A DNA stretch of 64,000 nucleotides from Agapetus fuscipes (Eukaryota > Arthropoda > Insecta > Trichoptera > Glossosomatidae), in assembly GCA_951799405.1 (NCBI GenBank), contig OX637339.1, positions 18,724,001 through 18,788,000 of the forward strand, given 5' to 3'. Of the stretch, positions 33,440-43,929 are shown piece by piece. The translations under genes and the position numbers were made by a program. A model generated the notes under the pieces. It was not told the DNA's origin, did not search any database, and saw only the letters and a program-made list of their open reading frames with translations. Each line of letters begins with the position of its first letter. Position 1 is the first letter of the stretch.

Positions 33440-33690
33440 AAACTTATAGGTTGGTATAAAGCTGACTGTAAAAAATGGTTCACTCTGCCAATGTCACCCC
33501 TGTTTCAGGGAAGGACGGCAAGAGTTGCAGGGTGTATGTCCATTTGAGATTAGGTTTTTATGTTGTAGGTTCACATGCGGCATGTTCAAGGGCGAACTTG
33601 TACGTGTCTGCTTGTGAAAATGCATGTAATGTGAATCTCCAATGTAACATTTCTTTGCAACTTAGATTAGATTAGATTAGACCCCTGTCT
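33440..33690 (+). mobile_element. Family T copy
   Basis: CTTATAGGTTGGTATAAAGC to a tail of four TTAGA-like units. Confidence 0.85.
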
Positions 33691-33954
33691 GAGAGAAGGT
33701 CAGTGCGAGTTACTGGATGTATGTTTATTTGATATTCTTATTTTGTGGGCGTACATTAAATTTTTATGCTTAATCGTCCCCCTAGAGCTTGTTTGGCTTA
33801 TCTATCATTTGATTAAAATATGTCCTTTCAATCAAATTTAAGATTTATCTTATATTTTATCATTATATAGAATAATAAAATTTACTAATTACTTTTTGAA
33901 TATTAAAACTGTATTGGACTAGCGGTATTTCTTGGAATTTCTTCTAATTCTTAT

Positions 33955-34428
33955 CAGCTTTTCTTCACTAAATGCATTCCTTTCATACAGATAACATTTT
34001 ATAATACCAAAATTACACTAATAAGTTTGTTGACATTGATTATTCTCCGTTAGCTGCTCTGCTTCAGCTAGGGAATCCAATCTTAAACTCGCGACTTCTC
34101 ATACTTGTCACTTTTCCACACTAAATGCATTCCTTTCGTACATATAACATTTCAAAATGCCAAAACCATACTAATAAGTTTGTTGACATTGATTATTCTC
34201 CGTTAGCTGCTCTGCTTCAACTAAGGAATCCATTATAAAACTCGCGACTTCTCATACTTGTCACATATCCACGTTAAATGCATTTTTTTCGTACAGATAA
34301 CATTTCATAATAACAAAATTACACTACTGTTTGTTGACATTGATTGTCCTAGGAGCGTTATCTGCTCTGTTTAAACTAGGGATCCTATCTAAAACTCGCG
34401 ACTTCTCATATGTATCTCATCCATAACA
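33955..34428. repeat. Tandem array, three units of 153 bp
   Basis: Landmarks CACTAAATGCATTCC (33966, 34119; degenerate at 34272) and AAACTCGCGACTTCTCATA recur at a 153-bp period, each unit also containing TTTGTTGACATTGATTATTC. Confidence 0.9.
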
Positions 34429-34539
34429 ATCGCAAGAGATGTCGCGATTTTTTTGTAAATGAAATACGCCAGAGAACAGTTGTAATTAAACCCTGGTTGA
34501 TTAAAAAAAACCCTAAATACCACAATGGTTAAATCAAAT

Positions 34540-34690
34540 GTGCAAGGGCTTATGTCAATTTGAGATTTGAGTTTATTTTTTTGTAAATACTCATGTGGCA
34601 TGGGTAAGCGCGAAGTTATACGTGTTTGATTGTGGGCATGCATTTAACATGAATCTTTTAAGTTTGTGCATCTTTGCAACTTCAAAATAC
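34540..34690 (+). mobile_element. Family T fragment
   Basis: GCAAGGGCTTATGTCAATTTG to ATCTTTGCAACTTC; 5' truncated. Confidence 0.7.
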
Positions 34691-34734
34691 ACTTGATCAA
34701 TCTCCCTCTCTTTTTTATTTGCAGGTCAGTAAAA

Positions 34735-35168
34735 CAGTAACTCGCGACTTATCATACTGTATAAGTTCTCGCGAGTAGTATCGCTCGGCCCTTTCTCTAT
34801 TCACGTGTACTGGGTGTGCCACGTGTCTTCTAGGGACGAGACAACACGTGTACCCTTGATTACTCTCAACAATTTCTTTGTAACAGAAACTCGCGACTGT
34901 CATACTGTAAGTATAAGTTCTCGCGAGTAGTATCGCTCGGCCCTTTCTCCATTCACGTGTCCTCTAGGGACGAGACAACACGAGTATCCTTGATTACTCT
35001 CTACAATTTCTTTGTAACAGAAACTCGCGACTTTCATACTGTATAACTTCTCGCGACTCGTATTCACCAGCGTTGTTTCTGTTCACGTGTACTGAGTGCG
35101 CCACGTGTCCTCTAGGGAGCCGGCAACACGTGTAGACTTGATTACTCTCCACAATTTCTTTGTAACTC
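34735..35168. repeat. Tandem array, three units of 134-149 bp
   Basis: Each unit starts AACTCGCGACT, contains the palindrome-like TTCTCGCGAG or a variant, CACGTGT motifs, and ends TTTCTTTGTAACAG. Landmark CTCGCGACT at 34741, 34890 and 35024. Confidence 0.9.
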
Positions 35169-35277
35169 GATGTAACAGTTAGAAGCAGATGCATACAATT
35201 CAGACAGTATTCCAGTTGTCCTGCATTATTACTGAATGCCATGCATTTATTAACCTTTTCATAAGTTTAAGCACGAA

Positions 35278-35380
35278 ACGCAACTAAGCTACACATATAG
35301 TGTAACTTCTTGCCTGCGTTCTCCCCAAAGCGATTAAATGTGGCGATTCGGGAACGATTTATTTTTACGCGTAAGGTTAT
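35278..35380 (-). mobile_element. SINE-A 3' end fragment
   Basis: CGCAACTAAGCTACACATAT to GATTTATTTTTACGCGTAAG. Confidence 0.75.
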
Positions 35381-35394
35381 TAAGAAATTTTTAT

Positions 35395-35560
35395 TATTCA
35401 TTGACTTTTAGTTGGTATGAGGCTGACCACCCAAAGTGTAAAAAAAAAGGTTCACGGTTCAGGTTGGCAATGCCACTCCTGTAATAGGGAAGGTCGGAAA
35501 GAGTTGCAGATCTTATGTTTATTTTAAATTGCGTTTTATATCGTAGGTTCACATGCACTT
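35395..35560 (+). mobile_element. Family T copy, 3' truncated
   Basis: AGTTGGTATGAGGCTGACC to ATATCGTAGGTTCACATG, then broken by a SINE-A body fragment (35562-35622, CTTCAGTTGAAG on minus). Confidence 0.75.
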
Positions 35561-35621
35561 CAGTTGAAGTTTCCCAGCTCCCGAGGGGACTGGTGTTCAT
35601 CTGTTGTAAAGACTGAGTTAA

Positions 35622-35825
35622 TAATCTATAATCTAAGTTGCATAGATATATTAACATTTAAAGCTCATAATATAAAATGCATGCCCACCAACAAACACGT
35701 GTAATGAACATAAACCCTACAACTTTTGCCGACCTTCCCTGACACAGGGGTGACATCGGCAAAGTGAAACATTTTTTACAGTATGGGTGGTCAGCCTCAT
35801 ACCAACCTATAACTCAAGGAACATC
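35622..35825 (-). mobile_element. Family T copy
   Basis: Tail ATAATCTATAATCTAAGTTG at left, internal deletion after AAACACGTGTAATG, through CATACCAACCTATAACTCAA. Confidence 0.8.
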
Positions 35826-35837
35826 GAAACGGGAAAT

Positions 35838-36138
35838 CATTTCCAACACCCTCGGTGGGATTGGCACCCGAGTTCTCGGCATGGAATGCAAGCACTCTAC
35901 CAACTGAGCTATCGACCGTACAAGCGAGTTTTCTGTAATGGAGCTATGTATCTGCGGACGTATATAGCATGTGACTGAAATCTCGTTGACCAAAATGTCA
36001 TGTGGACGAACTGTCGTGTGATCGATTTGTCCGTGGTCGAGCTGTCTGTGGACGAGTCGTCTGTGATTGATTTGTCGTGGAACCTGAGCTCTCGGCGTGG
36101 AATGCGAGCACTCTACCAACCGAGCCATCGATCGGTCA
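35838..36138 (-). repeat. Two SINE-A heads around a short minisatellite
   Basis: Antisense SINE-A heads at 35838-35922 and 36066-36138 (CTCTACCAACTGAGCTATCG and CTCTACCAACCGAGCCATCG). Between them 35990-36062 holds ~16-20 bp degenerate units such as GATCGATTTGTCCGTGG and GACGAGTCGTCTGTG. Confidence 0.65.
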
Positions 36139-36179
36139 ATCTTAGATGAACATACAAATCAGAATATTAAAAGGCATAG

Positions 36180-36590
36180 TTCCAAAAGAAATAAAAAAAG
36201 AAGCAAAAGATAATCACAATATATGATTTAACTATGTCAACGTCTTATCGGTGGAAAATCTATGCAAATACAAAATAATGACAGATCATTTTCTTGACGA
36301 TGGGCACAAAATAAAAATATCACACCCGATTGAGACAAGACTAGTTTCGGCACAGCGGCTGAGGGAGCCTCGGCAGGTAAACTACTACGGGGAAAGAACA
36401 TTGGCATGTGTTATTCCTAAATTATTTAATCGGCTTCCAAAAAGTATTAATGAAGAAAAAAATAAAAATAAATTTAAAAAAAACATTGAGACCCACTTAA
36501 AGGTTAATGTATAAGGGTTTAAGAAACCAATATGTAATGTAACCTGCAGACAAGCCTCGGCTTTGCGGGAACAATTAAATACATGTATGT
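36180..36590 (+). pseudogene. LINE C-terminal fragment
   Basis: Open frame ending LFNRLPKSINEEKNKNKFKK then IETHLKVNV-stop at 36513 has the LWNxLP...FKxxLKxHL layout of the last ~60 residues of CR1/jockey-type LINE proteins. The 3' part holds AAGCCTCGGCTTTGC and ends in AT-rich tail sequence (a (TA)n run at 36637). Confidence 0.6.
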
Positions 36591-36849
36591 ATTGTAAAAA
36601 ATATTAAGATAATAAAGGAAAATATTTCAAAAAAATATATATATATATATATATGATGCACTTAAGAATTTGCTTTTTAAAGTATGTTTCGATCCGCGAG
36701 GTTGTGATTGTCATGTAAATGGGTCGTTTGAGCTCCCTTTGTGTTGAAATGTAAACCACCTAACACACAATGTGAGGTGTTGATTGTTATTGTTTTACAT
36801 TACCTTTACATATCAAATGCAATCATTACAATTATCAGTTTAAATAAAT

Positions 36850-37475
36850 AAAATAGTTCTACACTTTTATAGCGCCATTTCGTAACTGACGTCACTTCAA
36901 AGGCGCTTTGTAGGAGTGTCCAAACAAAAATGTTTTTAGTTGCTTTTTAAACCGCTCCTCAACGTGTTGTTCTCTGAGGGTCACTGGGAGTGCATTCCAA
37001 GCCATCGGAGCTGCGACACAAAAAGCTCGGTCACCGAACAACGTCCTTGTGGATCTGCCTGGGACCTGGAGCAGACTCGCGTTAGCATCTCGGGACCTAA
37101 GTGTGCGTCCGCGAGTTGAAATCTCCTTCCTTCCAACCATGTCCACAAGGTAAAGCGGCGCCATTCCATGCAATGTCTTGTAGGTGAGTGTGCAGAGCTT
37201 GTATTGAATTCTCTCAATGATCCTGAGCCAGTGCAATTCCTGCAGAAGGGGTGTTATATGGCAGAATTTAGACTTTCCGAAAATCAGCCGTGCTGCCGAG
37301 TTCTGCACAGACTGCAGCCTCTTGAGTTGCTTCATCGGCTGAGAGGCAAAAATCGAATTGCAGTAGTCCAGTCTGCTGATAACGAAAGCATTCACTAGGG
37401 ATTTAATTGCCTCAATGGGAAGACATTTCTTGATGGAGTACAACTGCCGCAATCCAAAAAATCCTGCTCTCACGG
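36850..37475 (-). pseudogene. CR1/jockey-like LINE RT C-terminal region
   Basis: Minus-strand frame of 193 residues with SRLDYCNSIF, LQSVQNSAARLIF, HITPLLQELHWL and MAWNALPVTLRE, ending in a stop at 36892; then GTCAGTTACGAAATGGCGCT and an A/T-rich tail. This is the thumb and C-terminal part of a CR1-like reverse transcriptase, lacking the catalytic palm. Confidence 0.85.
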
Positions 37476-37574
37476 TTTATTCTAGTAGATTCGAGAAAAA
37501 ATAGTGATAAGAATTGGGTGATGTATTTGGTCAGTTTTTTATTGTGCCAATCTATAAATGTATAATCTAAGTTG

Positions 37575-37830
37575 GATAAAGATAAATTGACATTTAAATT
37601 TAAAAAGTTTAACCTAGAAGGAAAATTGCCACTGTTTTCGGAGACAGTGCTTTTGCGGTGGCCGGCCCTGCGACCTGGAATCAACTGCCACCAGAAATCC
37701 GGAAGTCTATGACAATTGAGGAGCTAAAGAGGAGGATGAAGACACACTTTTTCGCCCAGTAAACTACTAAGCGCCCTTGGAGTGACATTGAGCTACGAAA
37801 CGGCGCTGATAAAGAAATCATCATCAGAAA
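37575..37830 (+). mobile_element. CR1-like LINE 3' end
   Basis: Encodes FGDSAFAVAGPATWNQLPPE and RRMKTHFFAQ-stop (37761), followed by GAGCTACGAAACGGCGCTG and ATCATC tail. The 3' UTR resembles the 45670-46115 element. Confidence 0.75.
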
Positions 37831-37929
37831 AAAATGGCGATTGATCTGTAATGTTAGCGGCTAGGGTTTTTTCAATTATAATTTTGTTTTCTGTTTTATT
37901 TTTTGATGTCCATACATATTATTATTTAT

Positions 37930-38172
37930 TCTATAATCTAAGCTGCAAGGATATGTTAACATTTAAGGCTCATATGAAATGCATGCCTACAGACAGGCAC
38001 ATGTAGGTTCGCGCCTACACATTCTGCATGTGTGCATACAAATAAAGAAAACCTCACATGGACATACACCTTGCAACTCCTGCCGCCGTTCCCTGAACCG
38101 GGGTGGCATTGGCAAAAGTGAACCGATTTTTACAGCACGGGTGGTCAGCCTCGTACCAACCTATCAGTCAAG
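37930..38172 (-). mobile_element. Family T copy
   Basis: Tail ATAATCTAAGCTGCAAGG to CGTACCAACCTATCAGTCAA. 37830-37925 is LINE 3' UTR of opposite orientation. Confidence 0.8.
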
Positions 38173-38189
38173 GATTTTTAAAATGTATT

Positions 38190-38455
38190 TTGTTGTGTAT
38201 GTTCCTTGACTTATAGGTTGGTATGCGGCTGACCACCCATGCTGTAGAAAATGGTTCACTTTGCCAATGTCACCCCTGCTTCAGGGAAGGACGGCAAGAG
38301 TTTGAGGGGTGTATGTTCATTTGAGATTTGGGTTTTTATGTTGTAGGTGCTATGTATGCGGCATGTGCAAGCGCGAAATTATACTTGTCTGCTTCTGAGA
38401 ATGCATATTAAATGTGAATGCCAAATGCTACATATGTTTGCAACTTAGATTAGAT
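38190..38455 (+). mobile_element. Family T copy
   Basis: GTGTATGTTCCTTGACTTAT to GCAACTTAGATTAGATA. Confidence 0.85.
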
Positions 38456-38464
38456 ATGAATCCA

Positions 38465-38640
38465 TAATCTATTCATATTACGTAAATGCATTGTTACACA
38501 CAGGTGCATGTAATTTCGCTCTTACAAATGCTGCGTGTGTACTTGCAAATTAAAATCCTAACCTCAGATGAACATAAACTCTGCAACTTTTATCGACCTT
38601 CCCTGAAACAGGGATGACATTGGCAAAGTGAACCATTTTC
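38465..38640 (-). mobile_element. Family T copy
   Basis: GTTACACACAGGTGCATG region to GGCAAAGTGAACCATTTTC, lacking a clear tail. Confidence 0.7.
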
Positions 38641-38646
38641 TTAAAT

Positions 38647-38743
38647 ACGACGACTGAGGATGAACTGATTTTTTCTTCTATATGCGCCGTGCTTTGGTGA
38701 CAATTGTTATTGAAGAAAAAATCAGTTCATCCTCAGTCGTCGT
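38647..38743. repeat. Perfect 32-bp inverted repeat
   Basis: Arms 38647-38678 and 38712-38743, starting ACGACGACTGAGG and ending CCTCAGTCGTCGT, separated by 33 bases. Would form a strong hairpin, and may be a minimal MITE. Confidence 0.9.
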
Positions 38744-39194
38744 GCCTAGAGGGTGTCTCCTGAAGACGTTAGCTATGTAGCTAATGAAACGTCGAAAATA
38801 ATATAAGTTCTCTTATAACGGTTCGTCGAATATCCGATAAATAAATTTTAACTGTTTATTTATTATTATATTGTAAATATTCTTCATCAATAAATTTCAT
38901 GAAACGTAAAGCCTTTTTGAATACGAAATGATTTTTTAAACAAAAGTTCTCCTACGGTATTTATTATTGGGGTTGGTATATACTATATTATAGGTACGTA
39001 CCCTTGTTCGTTTCACCCTCTGAACAATTCTTTCCACATAACCCTCTCCAAGCCGGCGCCATTTCTCCCTTCCACCACTCGTTCCAGTAACTTTACTTTA
39101 CGTTCATACTCAGTCTTAGTTTTATGAGTAAGCTCAATCGTGTGTTGGAAATTTCCTACATAGATCACGTCTCTATGCTATGGAAGGGTGGACA

Positions 39195-39400
39195 CTTACA
39201 TACTGCAAATAAGCCTGCTCGGCTGAGACTGGAGCCAAATCAAGGATTGAAGAACCCATAAGAAGAGTTAACACAATGTTTGGAGAGCGTGCATTTGCAG
39301 TTGCTGGCCCTCTGGCCTGGAACCACCTGCCACATCATGTGAGAGAGCTAGAGGACCATGGATGCACTGAAGACAAGCAAATTTCTTGCATCGTTTGATA
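39195..39400 (+). mobile_element. CR1-like LINE 3' fragment
   Basis: GAGACTGGAGCCAAATCAAG, ATTGAAGAACC and CATCATGTGAGAGAGC as in 45670-46115, internally deleted and 3' truncated. Confidence 0.75.
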
Positions 39401-39414
39401 TAGATATATATAGA

Positions 39415-39765
39415 TAGAAAGAAATGGCGGTTGATCTGTAATGCTGGCGTTTAAGGCTGAGGCTTTTAAAAAATATTTTTTACTTTTTTAAAGAATATGT
39501 TTGGTAGGTTTTCAATTTTTACTGTTTAATTGTTTAGTGTTTGGTATGAGGCTGACCACCCATACTGTAAAAAAATGTTCACTTTGCCAATGTCACCCAT
39601 GTTTCAGTGAAGGTCGGCAAGAGTTGCAGAGTTTATGTTCATTTGAGATTGGGTTTTTCTATTGTAGGTCCACATTCGGCATGTGTGAGCGCGAAATTCT
39701 GCGTGTCTGCTTGTGGAAATGCATTTAATATGAATCTCAAATAATTCATATCTTTGCAGCTTAGG
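39415..39765 (+). mobile_element. Family T LINE 3' end
   Basis: Starts GAAAGAAATGGCGGTTGATC (coding end), UTR, T block from GGTATGAGGCTGACC. The tail is interrupted by MITE epsilon-2 after CAGCTTAG; GATTTAG resumes at 40529. Confidence 0.85.
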
Positions 39766-40527
39766 GGCTGTCCATATATTACGTCATTCGCATTAAGGGG
39801 GGGGGGAAGTCTGGTCTGTGGATGATGGCAAATGATGTACGAGTACCAAAAGTGACGTCGTTCTTATAAATACCAATTTCTACAAAATATACAAAATATT
39901 TTGTAAGTAATATAACATTATGAATTATTAAGCTCATCCATTATTACAGCAAGAGGGGCGGGGGGGGGGGGGGGGTTATTAGATAATGACTATAGGATGA
40001 TTGTATTCTATTTTAGTATATTGATGATTGTAAGGTACTACAACGGCGTCTGCTCTGATGAAATATCCTCACTTATACCCCCTCCTCTCGTCACAACAAG
40101 GGCAACTCGTAGAACGGCTCACATTCAACCATTTGCAGTCGATATCAAAACCATGAGAACTTGGTGTTTTCACGACTCATTCCTCTGCCAAACTGCCCGC
40201 TTATGGAATGAGTTACCGGTATCTGTGTTTCCATCCCAATTTAACCTTGCCCTTTTCAAATCCAATATCAATCGCCATTTCCTCTCAGTGTCTCAAAACA
40301 AAGCAACGCCACACACACCACAGCACTGCGCAGCTAACGGCCCTGCAACCGGACATGGACAACTGCCACATCACCAACACCTCTGCGGCACTATAACAAG
40401 TGTCATAGACCCTTAGAGTCTCTCGAATCTAGGGAGTCTCCCGCATAGGCTTTCTTAAAAAAAAAAAAAAAAAAGTGGGGGGATCGAAAATCGGCCAAAA
40501 TCGATGACGTAATTTATGGACGGCCCC
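39764..40527. mobile_element. MITE epsilon-2 split by LINE gamma
   Basis: Ends GGGGCTGTCCATATATTACG and AATTTATGGACGGCCCC; opposite orientation to epsilon-1. Interrupted at GATGATTGTA by the 40007-40478 LINE fragment. Confidence 0.85.
40007..40478 (+). pseudogene. LINE gamma 3' end
   Basis: Frame with FLCQTARLWNELPVSVFPSQ and FKSNINRHFL is the C-terminus of a jockey-like LINE. A 3' UTR (CACCTCTGCGGCACTATAAC, CTAGGGAGTCTCCCGCA) and a poly-A run follow. This 3' UTR is the tail shared with SINE-B copies. Confidence 0.85.
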
Positions 40528-40815
40528 TTGGATTTAGTGCAAGTGTGGCTTTATGTAAGTGTTAGGATTGGTGGAGTACAGGGGTAAAATATCCATAAAT
40601 TTTTCCATGAACGCTATGATTGAGTATACACGTTATATGTTTGTTACTTGCGGGTAAAGTATTTACTACTCTCGCCTCCTCCAGTCTGTGCTGTTCTCTC
40701 CCCCCAGACGGCTGGGTCCACAACCCTCGGACTCTACCCCCTAATCTATAGGTACTGAAACTCGAATATTCGTCAACAAAGATTACATGAACACTTTCAT
40801 TGCTGTTCTTTTAGG

Positions 40816-40900
40816 CATTTTAGTCGTCCGTTGAGCCCACGCTTTGACAAAGTAATGACGCCTGAGCTGAAAGTCTCACCACCACGGTCATTCTTACCTT

Positions 40901-40946
<46 letters not shown>

Positions 40947-41361
40947 AATCCTGTGCGCGAGACTCCCTAGATTCTAGAGACTCTATGGGTCTATGACACT
41001 TGTTGTAGTGCCGCAGAGGTGTGCGAGCTTGGTCGTCGCTACAAAGCGCCAATGCAAGACCCAGTTGCTGTAAGGCTGGATGGACCTTTGGTCACCGGTC
41101 ATTGGTAAAGGTTTATGAATTTTTCAACCCAGCGAAGAGCAAATTTGAAAATATAAACGGTATATTTTTTGTGTTCCGCCGGGATTCGAACCCACAACCT
41201 TCCCATTCAGAGTCCGCAGTGTTACCACTGAGCTACGGACCGGTCAAATATTTGTATGAAGACCAATCAGCTGTTCACTTATGGCCATCTTGGATTTACA
41301 GGTCTTCAAACAAATGCATCATTAGTTTGTCAAAGCGTGGGCTCAACGGACGACTAAAATG
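40816..41361. mobile_element. MITE mu carrying a SINE-B
   Basis: Perfect 36-bp ends (40816-40851 and 41326-41361) beginning CATTTTAGTCGTCCG. Interior resembles MITE lambda (TCACCACCACGG, ATGGCCATCTTGGATTTACA). Confidence 0.9.
40903..41247 (-). mobile_element. SINE-B with LINE gamma tail
   Basis: Left poly-T (antisense poly-A, ~40 bases), antisense gamma 3' end (GACTCCCTAGATTCTAGAG), then SINE-B body and head ending TGAGCTACGGACCGGTC. Inserted in MITE mu. Confidence 0.9.
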
Positions 41362-41392
41362 TCGAAGAAGCACCGTTTGATGCTGAGCCGAC

Positions 41393-41645
41393 CATCTAAA
41401 TCTAAGCTGCAAAGATATGTATCATTTGAGATTCATATCAAATGCATTCCCACAAGCAGACATGCATAATTTCGCGCTCACACATGTCGCATGTGGACCT
41501 ACAATATAAAAAACCCAATCTCAAATGAACATAAGCCCTGCAACTCTTGCCGACCTTCCCTGAAGCAGGGGTGACATTGGCAAAGTGAACCATTTTTTAC
41601 AGTATGGGTGGTCAACCGCATACCAACCTATCAGTCAAGGAATTC
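41393..41645 (-). mobile_element. Family T copy
   Basis: Tail ATCTAAATCTAAGCTGC to CCTATCAGTCAAGGAATTCC; complete. Confidence 0.85.
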
Positions 41646-41682
41646 CCATGTCAAGGACCATTCTTACTATATTTGATCGGTT

Positions 41683-41950
41683 CTACAGTGGCAACGCTTC
41701 GGACTCGCAAAGAGAAGGTCGGCGATTCGAATCCCGGTGAAGCTCAAAAATATACCATTTATATTTTCAAATATGCTCTTCGTTGGGTTGAAAAATTTAT
41801 ATACCTTTACCAAAGACCGGTCACCTAAGGTCCATCCAGCCTAAGAGTAACTGGGTCTTGCTTGAGAATTGGCGCTTTGTAGCGACGACCAAGCTAGTAA
41901 AAAGTCCGGTTGATAGCTCAGCTGGTAGAATGCTTGCATTCCATGCCATC
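41683..41950 (+). mobile_element. B-A dimeric SINE, 3' truncated
   Basis: SINE-B (box B GATTCGAATCCCGG) ending AGCTAGTAAAAAGTCCGG, followed by the SINE-A head TTGATAGCTCAGCTGG, cut at CATTCCATGCC. Confidence 0.8.
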
Positions 41951-42070
41951 TCATTTTTGTCACTTTTAGTTGGGAATCTCATTTTTCCTTGATTTATAGG
42001 ATGGTATGAGGCTGAACTCCATACTGTAAAAACTTGGTTCACTGTGCCAATGTCACCAGTATTCCTGTGT

Positions 42071-42478
42071 TAGAGCCCGTTCCCACTTGTCTTCCAGGTT
42101 CCAGTGGCAGAACATTATGTATGGAGCTATTCACATTTGTCGGAAACCGATTTTGTCCGAAATGTTCTGCCTCTGGACCGTCCGATTAATATACGGATCC
42201 GACACTTATAGGTTGGTATGAGGCTGACCACCCATGCTGTAAAAATGGTTCACTTTGCCAATGTCACCCCTGTTTCAGGGAAGAACGGCAAGAGTTGCAA
42301 GGTGTATGTCCATTTTAGATTTGGCTTTTTGTTGTAGGTTCACATGAGGCATGTGCAAGCGCGAACTTGTACGTGTCTGGTTGTGAGAATGCATGTAATG
42401 TGAATCTCCAATGTGACATATCTTTGCAACTTAGATTAGATTAGATAATAGACACCCGACAAGTGGGAACGTGCTCTC
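42071..42478. mobile_element. MITE iota
   Basis: Ends AGAGCCCGTTCCCACTTGTC / GACAAGTGGGAACGTGCTCT. Interior ~140 bp with CAGAACATT...AATGTTCTG inverted pair. Split by an inner T copy flanked by GACAC. Confidence 0.85.
42204..42455 (+). mobile_element. Inner family T copy
   Basis: CTTATAGGTTGGTATGAGG to GCAACTTAGATTAGATTAG; GACAC on both sides. Confidence 0.85.
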
Positions 42479-42545
42479 AGACGGCATGAAGTGTCAGTTT
42501 ATGTTCATATGAGATCTGGGATTTTATTTTGCTATATTCTTCGAA

Positions 42546-42960
42546 TCGAAAATTTTGTTTGATTTTTGTATTTCGCGCACGGACGTATAACGGGGTTCAA
42601 ATGTATTTCAAAGCGCGTACCTGACCTAACCCAACCTTAGGGGGAGAAACGAGGACGGTTGACCTTTTGGCCGGTCTTTAAGTCGAGACAGCTTTTTTAC
42701 AACTGCAAATAAAAATTCATTCCATTTGATATTTAGCAGCTCCCAGAGCTAAAATTATTCAATTGAAAATTGTTTTACTTGAATTTTACAACTTCAAAGG
42801 ATATTAATTTTCAATTTATCTTGGTAATCTGTTCAATTTAAATAGGTTTTTTTTTCAATTTTGATTACTAATAATTGCTGATTTTCTATGCAATTTTTTT
42901 TTATCCTTTAGTATAAAACTAGATAATTATATCTAAATTTGAATGATAATAAAAAAAAAA
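42546..42960. other. AT-rich intron stretch
   Basis: Nothing recognised. Confidence 0.4.
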
Positions 42961-42967
42961 AATTAAG

Positions 42968-43217
42968 CTACTAAGCTACACATATAGTGTAACTTCTTGC
43001 CTGCGTTATCCCCGAAGGGGTCGCATGTGGCGCTTCGGGACCTATTTATTTTTACAGGTAAGGGGGCCGGCCTCACACCAACCACTTTCAGTTGAAGTGG
43101 GGGTTTCCCAGCTCCCGGGGGGGGCTGGTTCTCATTTCTTGTGAAGGCTGAGTAAACCTTTTTTGAGATCGAATCCTTGCTCTCGGCATGGAATGCAAGC
43201 ATTCTACCGATTGAGCA
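42968..43217 (-). mobile_element. SINE-A of the dimer subtype
   Basis: AAGCTACACATATAGTGTAA to CATTCTACCGATTGAGC; carries the same box B to TTTACTCAGCC deletion as the dimers but has no B unit. Confidence 0.85.
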
Positions 43218-43659
43218 ATAATTTTATATTTAAAATATTATTTAAATGTTATTTTTAATGTATGCATTTTTTTTTTATTCAATGTTTATTAATTTTACAA
43301 TTATAATTCAAGTAAGCAAGTGTTTATGTTGATTTCAAATTATTCATTTGAATTAATTTTCTATAAAATCTTTTTTTTGTGTAGCGATTAGAAAACATAT
43401 TTTTATTGAAATTGTGTATAGGTATCTTTTACTTCATTATTACTACAAAATGAATCATTATTTTTAATTTTTAATATACTCGTAGCTTAAAAGTTATATT
43501 GACTGATCAAACTCTCTAAAGTCAAAATAGCCATTATGATCGCCTATCTTCGATAGAAGTGGCACAAAAAGAAGAAGAAATTCAAATGAGTTATTTTAAA
43601 AAGGAACGGGAGATAATATTTATTCTGAAATGTATTTGCCTATACCCTATGCACGCGCC

Positions 43660-43880
43660 TGCTATATATATAAAAAATTTAAGCAGCAGTCGAAGTCGGT
43701 AGTTGTGTTGGTAGGTGACCCGCGATGAAATAACTCCACAGAGCAAAGACATCGCAACATGCAAATGATTGCACCCACAGGTTTTTTTTGCATCTAGCCG
43801 CCGCGCCGAACAGAATCAACACGGCTCGCGTCCCACAGAGAGAGAGCAGTCAATTTCTATTTTTCCAAATCGCAGATTGT
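43660..43880 (+). promoter_or_regulatory. Candidate intronic promoter or enhancer
   Basis: TATATATAAAA at 43663-43673 is followed 25 bases later by GCAGTC, then a GC-rich non-repeat segment with the octamer ATGCAAAT (43759-43766) and AGAGAGAGAG near 43840. Could be an alternative promoter in the 28.7-kb intron. Inference only. Confidence 0.3.
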
Positions 43881-43929
43881 TTGGGTTTTCGAGTCGTAGA
43901 TAGTTTTTATTCTTCTTTTTTTAGTCGCA

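Larger units (their letters stand above)
41990..42545 (+). mobile_element. Outer family T copy, split by MITE iota
   Basis: CCTTGATTTATAGGATGG to AGTATTCCTGTG, then the MITE, then GACGGCATGAAGTGTCAG to GAGATCTGGGATTTTATTTT. The two parts are consecutive in the T consensus. Confidence 0.8.

Noticed and set aside
33955..35168. CRISPR array
   Set aside because: Units of 134-153 bp are repeated throughout with no unique spacers, in a eukaryotic intron.
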